DNA of 64,000 nucleotides from Labilithrix sp. (lineage in GTDB: Bacteria > Myxococcota_A > Polyangia > Polyangiales > Polyangiaceae). The stretch spans positions 372,001 through 436,000 of the forward strand of contig JAHBWE010000004.1 of NCBI GenBank assembly GCA_019637155.1, in the 5' to 3' direction. Numbering within the stretch: the first letter of the stretch is position 1; the number at the start of each line of letters is the position of its first letter. Position numbers and translations under genes: made by a program. The notes under the pieces were generated by a model. That model was not told the origin of the DNA, did no database searches, and saw only the letters and a program-made list of their open reading frames with translations. Of this stretch, positions 1-7,479 are shown piece after piece.

Positions 1-498
1 CCCGGCACCATCTTCTGCCCGGTCGAGACGAGCGGCGACGGCCGCGTGAACTTCTACTCGCGCGTGCAGATGTACCTCTTCAAGGCGAAGCAGGCCGCGC
101 AGGCGGAGTACGAGCGCGCGCTCACGGAGCAGGGCGTCACGCGCGAGCAGGTCGCCGCGTTCCTCGACGCGAACCCGAAGTTCCGGAGCCCGTTCTACAA
201 GGCGAAGCACGTCTACTGCGGTAACAACGCCGACATCGTCGCGGCGGTCGCCCCGTACATCCTGAAGACGCGCACGCAGCGCTGGAAGGACCGCCTCGCG
301 AACGCGGTGACGGGCACGAAGAAGGTGGTGCAAGAGACCCCGCACCTCGCGGTCAGCCTCGTCGAGGGCGTGAAGCAAGCCCCCGCCTTCGCCGAGCGCC
401 TCAAGGAGGACATCACGATCGTGCGCGAGATCCGCGCGCTGAAGAAGCAGCAGAAGAAGAACCCGGTCGACACGCTCGACGCCGCGGCGGAGGAGTAG
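1..498 (+). CDS. C-terminal part of an unrecognised protein (5' end outside window)
   Basis: The frame is open at the left edge, so only the last 165 residues are visible. An internal GTG at 46 could be taken as a start, but coding sequence with the same character continues upstream of it. The visible part begins with a short segment containing a Cys (IFCPVET) and continues as charged, mostly helical sequence ending in a Lys/Gln-rich tail (KKQQKKN). I do not recognise the family and see no signal peptide or membrane segment. The gene ends in TAG and is followed by about 110 bases without a gene. Confidence 0.6.
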   Translation, partial: PGTIFCPVETSGDGRVNFYSRVQMYLFKAKQAAQAEYERALTEQGVTREQVAAFLDANPKFRSPFYKAKHVYCGNNADIVAAVAPYILKTRTQRWKDRLANAVTGTKKVVQETPHLAVSLVEGVKQAPAFAERLKEDITIVREIRALKKQQKKNPVDTLDAAAEE

Positions 499-609
499 CT
501 CGCAACGACACCCACCCGGGGCGGCAGCGACGTGCGCTCCGCCCACGGGCTGGGTTGTGGACTCGGGAGGGAGCCTTTGGCGGGGCGGGGGCGGTGCTAG
601 GATGGCTGG

Positions 610-813
610 GTGAGCGCGCGTATCAACCTCGCGGATCCGGCGTTCGAGCCGACGGGGGAGCAGCTTCAGGAGCTGTCGCGGCGGGCGTTCGCGCACGTCG
701 CCGCGGAGCGCAAGGCGCAGCTCACGGCGACGCGCGAACGAATTCGCGCAGGCCGTGCAGCGTTGCGAAAGAGGCTCGCCGAAGAGCGCGCTCGGGGCGG
801 TCAGGGCGCTTGA
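610..813 (+). CDS. Small charged protein upstream of the zeta-like gene, possible antitoxin
   Basis: A 67-residue GTG-started ORF that is helical and Arg/Glu/Ala-rich, with no membrane segment. Its stop codon overlaps the TTG start of the zeta-toxin-like gene (TTGA overlap), so the two are translationally coupled. That arrangement suggests an antitoxin or partner protein, as in epsilon/zeta pairs, but the sequence does not visibly resemble the epsilon antitoxin, so the role is inferred from position alone. Because the downstream gene is broken, this ORF may itself be a relic. It could also be a conserved hypothetical unrelated to toxicity. Confidence 0.5.
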   Translation: MSARINLADPAFEPTGEQLQELSRRAFAHVAAERKAQLTATRERIRAGRAALRKRLAEERARGGQGA

Positions 814-1355
814 GCGACTTCGGAACGCCTGTCCTCCTCGTCATCGGTGGTCCCAACGGCTCTGGCAAGACGACGATCACGGTGCGCCTGCGCGCCGATC
901 ATTGGAGCGAGGGCGTCGAGTACTTGAATCCCGACGACATCGCACAGACGCGCTTCGGCGACTGGAACTCCGAGAGCGCCGTGCTCGAGGCGGCAAAGTG
1001 GACGACCGCACGTCGCGAGGAGCTCCTCGCGAAGCGCGAGAGCATCGCGTTCGAGACCGTGATGTCGGCCGACGACAAGATTTCGTTCATCCGTCGCGCG
1101 ATCTCCACATCCGACGTGCTCACGAAGAACACGCGCACGAAGTAGTCGATGATCAACCTGGCGGCGGCGATCGAGCTCGCTGATCGTGTCTACATCTACG
1201 ACAACTCCGTGAACGACGCGGAAGCGGCGCTCTGCGCGCGCACGCAGGACGGTGCGCTACGGAAGATCTATCGGGAGCTGCCGGAGTGGATCTCTGATGC
1301 CGTCGTCGATTTGCCGAAGCATGTGGGGTTCGTCGACGGGCGCGGGGCTACGTGA
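810..1355 (+). pseudogene. Zeta-toxin-family P-loop kinase, disrupted by a micro-inversion
   Basis: From the TTG at 810 the frame encodes a typical start of the zeta-toxin/AAA_33 kinase family: Walker A GGPNGSGKT (residues 13-21), then LNPDDIA and GDWNSESAV, then AFETVMS. The frame hits TAG at 1143-1145 and resumes in the same phase at 1146 with the family's C-terminal part (SMINLAAAIELADRVY, then YDNS and LPEW). Between the two halves the expected stretch of roughly 45-50 residues is missing. A 13-residue piece of it, DYFVRVFFVSTSD, is encoded on the opposite strand at about 1109-1147. So a small segment was inverted and about 100 bases were lost. Family enzymes phosphorylate UDP-GlcNAc-type or related substrates; this copy should be inactive. 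Confidence 0.8.
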
Positions 1356-2046
1356 GGTCGGGGTCGTCGTCGTCGGGGGCGATGGCGCGGCAGAGGGGGC
1401 ACTGCGTGATGGCGTGGGGGGCGTCGCGGCGGTGGAGGTCCAGGACGGCGCGGGAGACCTCGGCGAGGGCGCGGCGGACGGCGCGGCGTTCGCCCTTGAT
1501 GCGTGCGATCTGCAAGGAGTCGTAGGCCGTCGTCTGGTGGCGCATCCACGCGATGACCGCCGCCTCCGCGCGCTCCTCCACCGGGATGCGCTTCGTGCGC
1601 GCGACGGTGCCGCTGCCTACCGGCGTCGCGTGCGCCGCGACGCGACGCGCGAGCTCCAACGCGAGCGGGTGCCACTCCTTCGAGAAGCGGAGGAACGCGA
1701 GCACGGCCTCGCCGAACTCGACGACGTAACCCGCCTCGTCGCGCTCGCGGCGCGCGGTGGCCTGGGCGCGCGTTCGGGCGTACTCCGGCGTCTCGCGCTG
1801 GCTCGCGACCTCCGCCCGTGCGCGCTCGATGTTCGCGTGCGGCGCCCAGAGGCCCTTCGAGAAGACCTTGCGGCCCTTCTTCTCGAGGACCGCCCACGAA
1901 GGGCCGGCGAGCTTCACCTTGCGCGTGATCGCGGCGTCGCCGGGCGGGAGGCACGCCCAGCCGTCGGGCGGTGAGAGCCTCTCTCCGTTGGGGGAGAGGA
2001 AGACGTGTGGGTCGGCGGTCGGCGCGAGGACGAGCGAGTCGGGCAT
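1348..2046 (-). CDS. DUF2293 domain protein
   Basis: A 232-residue ATG-started protein. The C-terminal half contains the DUF2293-like signature AVIAWMRHQTTAYDS followed by KGERRAVRRALAE, a family found in bacteria and fungi without a known biochemical role. The N-terminal half (WACLPPGDAAITRKVK) resembles the PPG-x-D-xx-LTRR segment often found upstream of DUF2293. A CPLC pair near the C-terminus could bind metal but is isolated. No signal peptide or membrane segment is present. It converges on the zeta remnant with an 8-base overlap. Confidence 0.75.
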   Translation of the reverse strand: MPDSLVLAPTADPHVFLSPNGERLSPPDGWACLPPGDAAITRKVKLAGPSWAVLEKKGRKVFSKGLWAPHANIERARAEVASQRETPEYARTRAQATARRERDEAGYVVEFGEAVLAFLRFSKEWHPLALELARRVAAHATPVGSGTVARTKRIPVEERAEAAVIAWMRHQTTAYDSLQIARIKGERRAVRRALAEVSRAVLDLHRRDAPHAITQCPLCRAIAPDDDDPDLT

Positions 2047-2052
2047 CGCGTG

Positions 2053-2382
2053 TCAGCGGCGGAACGCGAGGAGCGTGAGGACCATGCCGCCGGCGCCGAG
2101 GACGGCGATGAGGCCGGCGGGCATGAGCTTCTTCGTCTGGCGGTACGCGTTGCCGAATCGGCCGGTGAGCGCGAGCGAGACCGCGAAGCCGAGCGCGAGG
2201 CCCGTCGTCGTGGCCGCGCCGCCGACGAGCGCGCCCGCCGCGACGAGCGCGGCGCCGGAGATGCTGCCGGCGATGATCGACGCTTTGCTCTTCGCCTTCA
2301 CGAACCCGAGGACGCCGCCGGCGATCGTGACCACTCCGAAGCCGACGAGATAGACGCGGACGAGATCGAGCATCGGAGGCAT
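2053..2382 (-). CDS. TMEM14/UPF0136-type small membrane protein
   Basis: About 109 residues with three to four hydrophobic helices rich in Gly and Ala. The segment VTIAGGVLGFVKAKSKASIIAG matches the TMEM14 (UPF0136) family pattern, in which a G-x-x-G-Y/F helix is followed by a short Lys/Ser-rich loop. TMEM14 members are small integral membrane proteins; eukaryotic TMEM14C is implicated in porphyrin transport, but the bacterial role is unknown. ATGs at 2382 and 2373 are equally plausible starts. It is followed after six bases by the DUF2293 gene on the same strand, which could be co-transcribed. Confidence 0.75.
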   Translation of the reverse strand: MPPMLDLVRVYLVGFGVVTIAGGVLGFVKAKSKASIIAGSISGAALVAAGALVGGAATTTGLALGFAVSLALTGRFGNAYRQTKKLMPAGLIAVLGAGGMVLTLLAFRR

Positions 2383-2415
2383 CCTACGCGATAGCGACGC
2401 GCTACGCTGTCGCGT

Positions 2416-3726
2416 GTGAGCACGGAGTGGGCGCGCGTTTGCCACGAGGCCGCGATGAGCGCGGGCGCGGACGCGGAGGCAGGCGCGGACCCGGGCGCGG
2501 GCGCGGAGGTGGCTGCGGCGCTCGAGGCGCGTGTCGCGAGCGATCCGAACGACGTCGAGGCGCGGGTGAAGCTCGTCGGCTGCTACTTCTTGGCGTCGCT
2601 GTGGCCGGACAAGCAGGGCGTGCGCGGCGAGCACCTCGCGTGGCTCGCGCGGAATCGGCCGGACGTCGGCCTCGGCGGGTACGGGACGCTCATCGCCGAG
2701 CTCGCGCCCGAGCAGCACGCCGTCGCCCTCGCGGCGTGGCGTGACGTGGCGCTTGGACCCGACGTCGACCTCGCGACGCTGCACAACGCCGCTTCGTTCA
2801 TCGGGTTCGAGCACCCCGAAGAGGCGGCGGAGCTCTACCGCCGCGCGAGCGCGCGCGAACCGGCGGCGTACGAATGGCGGAAGCGGCGCGCGCAGAGGCT
2901 GCTCGCCGCCGCGCGACGCGATGACGCGGAGCGCCCCGAGGTGCTCGCCGCGGAGGCGGTCGAGGAGCTCCGCACCGCGCTGGCGCTCACGGACGTGGAC
3001 TGGATCGCGCTCGGGCTGCGCATCGACTTGCTCGAGGCGCTGCAGCTCGCGGAGCGGTGGGACGAGCTCGCGGAGACCGCGCGGCGTGTGCTCGCGGACA
3101 ACGAGACGTGCCGGCGGACGTTCCAGTACGGCAACGCGATCCACGACGCCCACCTCGCGCTCGGGTGGTGCGCGTACGTCGGCGGCGACTTCGCCGGCGG
3201 CGCGGCGTGCCTGCGCCGCGCCGGGAAGACGCCCGGCTCGCCGCAGCTCGACAGCTTCGGGCCCGACTTCGAGCTCGCGCGCGCCCTCCTCGCCGCGGGG
3301 GAGCGCGAGGCCGTCCTCGACTACATCGAAGACTGCAAGCGCTTCTGGAAAGGCGAAGAGGCGTGGCTGATGCGCTGCTACGAGCTCGTCGCGGCGGGGG
3401 GCGACGAAGCTCCCCGATTGACGGTGGAGCGTCAGTCGCGCGCGAGCCAGGCGGCGAAGTCGAACGGCGGCGCGGCCGGCGCCACGACCTTCTTCGTCTC
3501 GATCCACGTCGCGAGCGCGGGGCGGCCGCTCGAGGCGTCCTCGTCGTCGAGGTCGCCGATGCCCGTCTTGCCTTGCGAGAGCTTCACGAAGAAGTCCTCC
3601 ATGCTCGTCGCGACCGTGCGCGCGTCGCCTTCGGAGTCGAGGAGCACCACCGCGCGCGGCGCGTCCTTCGCGCCGGTGTCGAGGAGGGCGAGGAGCGAGC
3701 CGTCGGGGAGGTGGAGGAACACGTAG
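2416..3726 (+). CDS. Tetratricopeptide-like helical repeat protein with probable 3' frameshift
   Basis: A GTG-started frame coding for an Ala/Leu/Glu-rich alpha-helical protein whose periodicity fits TPR-like repeats (for example EAAELYRRASAREP and GGDFAGGAACLRRA). No signal peptide. Sequence up to about residue 328 looks authentic and ends in a Cys- and Trp-containing helix. After a run of six Gs at 3396-3401 the composition becomes Ser/Arg-rich and the frame runs 295 bases into the opposite-strand gene at 3432-3914. Removing one G would place a TGA at 3419-3421, just before that gene. The true end is therefore probably about 3421, and the last 100 residues should not be trusted. Confidence 0.65.
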   Translation: MSTEWARVCHEAAMSAGADAEAGADPGAGAEVAAALEARVASDPNDVEARVKLVGCYFLASLWPDKQGVRGEHLAWLARNRPDVGLGGYGTLIAELAPEQHAVALAAWRDVALGPDVDLATLHNAASFIGFEHPEEAAELYRRASAREPAAYEWRKRRAQRLLAAARRDDAERPEVLAAEAVEELRTALALTDVDWIALGLRIDLLEALQLAERWDELAETARRVLADNETCRRTFQYGNAIHDAHLALGWCAYVGGDFAGGAACLRRAGKTPGSPQLDSFGPDFELARALLAAGEREAVLDYIEDCKRFWKGEEAWLMRCYELVAAGGDEAPRLTVERQSRASQAAKSNGGAAGATTFFVSIHVASAGRPLEASSSSRSPMPVLPCESFTKKSSMLVATVRASPSESRSTTARGASFAPVSRRARSEPSGRWRNT

Positions 3727-3914
3727 CCCGCGCGCTGCAGCTTCGCCGCCTTCGCGTCGTTCCACTCCTTCGGGATCTCTCCGAGCTTCAGCGCGTCGAA
3801 GTAGCCGACCACGCCGTGGTCCTGCGTCGCGAGCCAGTCCGCGAACGTCGCGAGGACGCCGGGGACCGAGTGACCGTCGGGGCACTTCGAGAGATCGATG
3901 TGGTAGCTGCTCAT
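3432..3914 (-). CDS. Hypothetical protein, SMI1/KNR4 (SUKH)-like
   Basis: A 160-residue soluble protein beginning MSSYHIDLS. The middle (GYVFLHLPDGSLLALLD, then APRAVVLLDSEGD) and the C-terminal LSQGKTGIGDLDDEDA resemble SMI1/KNR4-family proteins, where a display strand, a hydrophobic core and a 'TGI-DLDDE' tail are common. That family includes immunity proteins of contact-dependent toxin systems as well as regulators. No toxin gene is adjacent, so a housekeeping role is equally possible. The family assignment rests on short similarities and is tentative. Confidence 0.55.
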   Translation of the reverse strand: MSSYHIDLSKCPDGHSVPGVLATFADWLATQDHGVVGYFDALKLGEIPKEWNDAKAAKLQRAGYVFLHLPDGSLLALLDTGAKDAPRAVVLLDSEGDARTVATSMEDFFVKLSQGKTGIGDLDDEDASSGRPALATWIETKKVVAPAAPPFDFAAWLARD

Positions 3915-3987
3915 GGCTGCATCCTTTCAACCTTCCGCGCGCCGAACAAGCCGGAACATCCCGGCGGCGCGGGTGTCAGCGCGCGAG

Positions 3988-4677
3988 ATGCCCTATCGCG
4001 CGCCTCGTGACTCGCGGAGTCGGCTGCCGCTGCTGCTCGAGCGCGCGCGCGCGCGGACGCCGTGCGCCGTGGCGTGGGACGAGATGGTCGGGGACGACGT
4101 CGCGCGGCTCTGCTGCGTGTGCAGCAAGACCGTGTACGACGTGTCCGCGATGGACGCCGGCGAGGTGGACGCGCTCCTCGACGCGGAGGACGGGACGGGC
4201 ACGGTCTGTGTCCGGCGACGGGACGGGCGCATCATGAAGGAGGAGTGCGGTCCGGGCGCGGCGCGGCGGCATGCGCGGCGCGCGACGATCGTGGTCGTCG
4301 CGGCGTTCGCCGCGGTGCTCGGCGTCGGCGCCGCGATCGAGCGCGCGACGGTCCCGGCGCTGACGATGGAGGAGCCGGAGCGCGAGAGCGTGGAGGAGCG
4401 GTTCGAGCCGCTCGAGCGCAAGAGCCCGAGCGCCGCCGCCGTCGCGATCGACACGAGCGACACGATCGACACGAGCGAGTGCGAGGCGCTGAAGGCGATG
4501 GTCTGGGGCGACGTCGGCGAGGTGCGCTGCGTCGGGCTCGAGGACCCGGCCTTCGGGACCGCCTCCCGCACCGCGCGCGTCGTCGCCGAGCAGCGGCGTG
4601 ACGCGGTGCTCGGCGGGAGCGTGCGCCTCGTCTCCTGGCGGCCCGGCCGTTTTTCGGTACAACGTCCGGAGCGGTGA
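3988..4677 (+). CDS. Membrane-anchored protein with N-terminal Cys motif of myxobacterial type
   Basis: About 229 residues from the ATG at 3988. An in-frame ATG at 3913 is the reverse of the divergent gene's own start and would add 25 unlikely residues. The N-terminus has C26, then W-x-x-M-V-G-D-D and C42-C43-x-C45 with SKTVYDVSAM. This is a recurrent myxobacterial pattern, probably a small metal-binding knuckle, seen in cytoplasmic N-termini of otherwise variable membrane proteins. A membrane helix (IVVVAAFAAVLGVGAAI) follows near residue 97, and the rest is an extracytoplasmic acidic region. Its stop overlaps the next gene's GTG by four bases. Confidence 0.65.
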   Translation: MPYRAPRDSRSRLPLLLERARARTPCAVAWDEMVGDDVARLCCVCSKTVYDVSAMDAGEVDALLDAEDGTGTVCVRRRDGRIMKEECGPGAARRHARRATIVVVAAFAAVLGVGAAIERATVPALTMEEPERESVEERFEPLERKSPSAAAVAIDTSDTIDTSECEALKAMVWGDVGEVRCVGLEDPAFGTASRTARVVAEQRRDAVLGGSVRLVSWRPGRFSVQRPER

Positions 4678-5408
4678 AGGTCCAGTACGTCTCCGACGTC
4701 CACATCGAGTTCCACGCGGACGAGGGCGAGTCTTTCGTGGAGTCGCTCGAGCCCGATGGGATCGACGTGCTCGTGCTCGCGGGCGACGTCGCGGTGGGTC
4801 GCGGCATCGGGCCCGCGCTCGATCGCTTCTGCCGGCGGTACGCGGACGCGCGCGTGCTGTACGTCCACGGCAATCACGAGTTCTACGGCACGACGCGCGA
4901 AGACGTCGTCGCGATCACGCGCGAGGCGTGCGCGCGGAACCCGAACCTCGCCTGGCTCGACGGCGACGTCGTGACGATCGGCGGCGTTCGGTTCCTCGGC
5001 GCGCCGATGTGGTTCAAGAAGCCGGCCGGCGTCCGCCGCCTCGCCGCCGCGATGAACGACTTCAGCCAGATCGAGCGCTTCGACACGTGGGTCTACGAGG
5101 AGAACGCTCGCGCGCTCGCCTTCTTCGACCGCGAGCTCGCGCGCGGCGACTTCGTCGTCACCCACTACCTCCCCGCCGAGGTGAGCGTCGCGCCGCGCTG
5201 GAAGGGCAGCGCGCTCAACCCGTTCTTCCTCTGCGACGTCGAGGCGCTCATCCGCGCGCGCGAGCCCGCGTGCTGGGTGCACGGCCACACGCACGACACG
5301 GTGGACGCCGTCGTCGGCGCGACGCGCGTGCTCGCGAACCCGTTCGGGTACGTCCGCTTCGAGCTCAACCCGCGGTTCGTCGATCGGGCCGTCGTCGAGA
5401 TCGACTAG
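4674..5408 (+). CDS. Calcineurin-like metallophosphoesterase
   Basis: A 244-residue GTG-started protein whose start overlaps the preceding stop (GTGA). It carries the full set of metallophosphoesterase motifs: SDVH (D8, H10), GDVAVG (D38), GNHEFYG (N67, H68), THYLP and, near residue 205, GHTH. These ligate two metal ions that activate water for phosphoester hydrolysis. No signal peptide, so it should be cytoplasmic. The closest general resemblance is to small YfcE/serine-threonine-phosphatase-like proteins of unknown substrate. It converges on the lipoprotein at 5405 with overlapping stops. Confidence 0.85.
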   Translation: MKVQYVSDVHIEFHADEGESFVESLEPDGIDVLVLAGDVAVGRGIGPALDRFCRRYADARVLYVHGNHEFYGTTREDVVAITREACARNPNLAWLDGDVVTIGGVRFLGAPMWFKKPAGVRRLAAAMNDFSQIERFDTWVYEENARALAFFDRELARGDFVVTHYLPAEVSVAPRWKGSALNPFFLCDVEALIRAREPACWVHGHTHDTVDAVVGATRVLANPFGYVRFELNPRFVDRAVVEID

Positions 5409-6715
5409 CTGTCGTCGTCGTTGCGGCACCTCGAGGCGCTGCACGCCTTCGAGCGGCACGTCGCGATCGCTTCGTAGAGCGCCGCCGCCGCCGGAGCGGG
5501 CTCCGTGCACGCCGAGCAGCTGCCGCCGGAGCTGGAGCCGCACGTCTGACGGCAGTCGTAGTAGGGCTTGCACTCCGCGTCGTCGGTGCACGCCTTGATC
5601 GTCGTCGCGCAGGCGCCGCCCGGCGCGATCGCGGCCTGGCGGCAGACCGTGCACTCGCTGAGGCAGCAGAGCTGGAGAGACGGCGCGTTCGTGAACGTGA
5701 CGTCGCCCTCCTTCGTCGTGGTGGGGACACACTTCGCGTCGGTCGGATCCGCCTCCGGCACCTTCTCGAGCCGCATCGTCGTCGTCCCGTAGTCGGCGAC
5801 CGCGCGACAGGGCGCGTCGGGGACCGGCTCGCCGGACGAGCAGGCCGCCCCCGCGGTGGGCGCCCGGTGCACGGTGCCGCCGGAGCACTTGACGCTCGCG
5901 GGATCGAGCGCGCACGCGCACTGGCACGCGCGCGTGTCGGTGAAGTCCGGCGCCGGCGAATACGATCGCTGTTCACGCCACGGCGCCGCGCAGCTCCCCG
6001 ACGTGGACACGTAGCAGGCGGAGCCGGTGGTGGCGGCGACGGCCGGAGCGTCGCCGCCGCTGCAGGTGCTCGAAGGCTGCGCGGTGGGACGGCACACGTG
6101 CACCTCGAGGTCGACGCGCGGCGGCTGCTTCGTCGTGGTCGGCGTGCCCGAAGGCGGACACACCGAGGTCGCGTCCGCCGCCTGCGGCACGGCCGTGACC
6201 TGCGCGTGCGTCGCGGTCGCCGGCCGCGCGACGCGCGGGCAGCCGAGGATGACGTTCGTGAAGGGGCTCGACCCCACCTTCGTCGTGCACGTGTCGTCCG
6301 AGTAGAAGCTGAGCGCCGGGGTGACGCACTTGATCGAGTCGGCCGAGCCCGTCGCTGCGCCGCACGCGCACGAGCCCGTCGCGCACTCGAAGGTGTCGTT
6401 CGCGACGTCGCCGAAGCCGATTTGCCCCGAGGCTTCGTAGCCGCTCGGGCACGCGGGAACGGCGCCGGGCGATCCGCGGACGACGGCGACGACCTGCGCG
6501 CCGCTCGGGGGCGCCGGAACGCAGCCCGGGACGCCGGTGTCTCCGGACGAGCCGCCGCTCGTGCTCCCGTCCGGATCGACGACCGGCGAGGTCCCGCCGT
6601 CGGCCGCGATCCCGGACACGAGGTCGTCGGGATCGAGGAACGCGTGGCATGCCACGACCGCGGCCGCGAACGCGAGGCCCGCGGCGAGGGCGAGCGGTGA
6701 GCGAGATCGTTTCAT
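5405..6715 (-). CDS. Large Cys-rich lipoprotein, last gene of the kinase operon
   Basis: About 436 residues from the ATG at 6715, whose first bases overlap the stop of the upstream gene (ATGA). The N-terminus MKRSRSPLALAAGLAF leads to a lipobox ending AVVAC, so it is probably an outer-membrane lipoprotein. A Gly/Ser/Asp-rich linker is followed by a Cys-rich body with paired cysteines throughout (for example ATGSCACGAATG, CQCACALDP, LCCLSECTVC), probably disulfide-bonded. The C-terminal quarter (ACTDDAECKPYYDCRQTC) has the D-x-EC-x-x-Y-x-x-C spacing seen in several myxobacterial lipoproteins. No enzymatic motif is visible. Confidence 0.75.
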   Translation of the reverse strand: MKRSRSPLALAAGLAFAAAVVACHAFLDPDDLVSGIAADGGTSPVVDPDGSTSGGSSGDTGVPGCVPAPPSGAQVVAVVRGSPGAVPACPSGYEASGQIGFGDVANDTFECATGSCACGAATGSADSIKCVTPALSFYSDDTCTTKVGSSPFTNVILGCPRVARPATATHAQVTAVPQAADATSVCPPSGTPTTTKQPPRVDLEVHVCRPTAQPSSTCSGGDAPAVAATTGSACYVSTSGSCAAPWREQRSYSPAPDFTDTRACQCACALDPASVKCSGGTVHRAPTAGAACSSGEPVPDAPCRAVADYGTTTMRLEKVPEADPTDAKCVPTTTKEGDVTFTNAPSLQLCCLSECTVCRQAAIAPGGACATTIKACTDDAECKPYYDCRQTCGSSSGGSCSACTEPAPAAAALYEAIATCRSKACSASRCRNDDDS

Positions 6716-7479
6716 CGCGTGCTCCGCGCGTGGCGCTCCGCCGGCGGCGGCGTCGCGAAATAGAGGAGGGTCCCGACCCCGGCCGCGACGAGGCCCACCG
6801 CGAGGAAGACGTCCGCGATGACCATCGTGCGCGCGACGTCGTCGCGATCGGAGGTCGTGCAGCCATGGCCGCACGAGCTCTCGTAGCTGCCATAGTCGAG
6901 GTTCGCCTTGATGCCGAAGGCGGTGAACCCGAGGAGGCCCACCGCCCCGACGCCCCAGCCGATGAGCGATCCGGTCGGGAACTTGCTCAAGGGCGAGCCG
7001 GACTTCGTCGGCTCGCTCGCGGTGCCGTCGGCGTCGAGCTTCACCGACACGACGCGTCCGCGCTCGCCGACCGCGGCGACGACGGTCTGCTCGACGTCAC
7101 GCGCGCCCGGACGCGAGACCTTCACGCGATGGCTCCCGGGGTCGACGTCGATCGGCTTGTTGTCCGCGCTCGCGGGCTTCCCGTCGATCGTGATCGTCGC
7201 GCCGGCGACGTCCTTGCCGCTCGCGTCGACGACGCGGAGCGCGATCGAGGGGAGCTTCTTCTTCACGTCCTCGAGCCACTCCGCGCAGTAGGTCGGCACC
7301 GGCGGCGGGCACGCGGGATCGGCGCACACGAGGAACTGCTCGCGCGCCTCGAGCAGCTTGCCCTGATCGCGGAGCTCCTGGCCCTTCGGAGCGGCGTCCA
7401 TACATTTCTTTTTGTCGGCGGCTTCCGCTGATCCCGCGAATGCGAGCAGCGCGGCGACGACGAGTGACGCTCGCCTCAC
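6712..7479 (-). CDS. Secreted/membrane protein with PEGA-like domain and two C-terminal TM helices
   Basis: A 255-residue protein starting at GTG 7479, which overlaps the kinase stop codon (GTGA). It has a signal peptide (LVVAALLAFAGSAEA), a Cys-containing helical repeat region (LRDQGKLLEAREQFLVC, CPPPVPTYCAEWLEDV) typical of myxobacterial PEGA proteins, then a beta-rich PEGA/carboxypeptidase-like domain (VDASGKDVAGATITIDG, then DVDPGSHRVKVSRPG). Two transmembrane helices (IGWGVGAVGLLGFTAFG and VIADVFLAVGLVAAGVG) flank a loop with CGHGC. It is probably an envelope protein acting with the kinase encoded just upstream. Confidence 0.75.
   Translation of the reverse strand: MRRASLVVAALLAFAGSAEAADKKKCMDAAPKGQELRDQGKLLEAREQFLVCADPACPPPVPTYCAEWLEDVKKKLPSIALRVVDASGKDVAGATITIDGKPASADNKPIDVDPGSHRVKVSRPGARDVEQTVVAAVGERGRVVSVKLDADGTASEPTKSGSPLSKFPTGSLIGWGVGAVGLLGFTAFGIKANLDYGSYESSCGHGCTTSDRDDVARTMVIADVFLAVGLVAAGVGTLLYFATPPPAERHARSTR

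Noticed and set aside
610..1355. A defence island at the left edge (toxin, Uma2, methyltransferase)
   Set aside because: The zeta remnant, methyltransferase and Uma2 remnant are tens of kilobases apart with ordinary genes between, so no island is supported.
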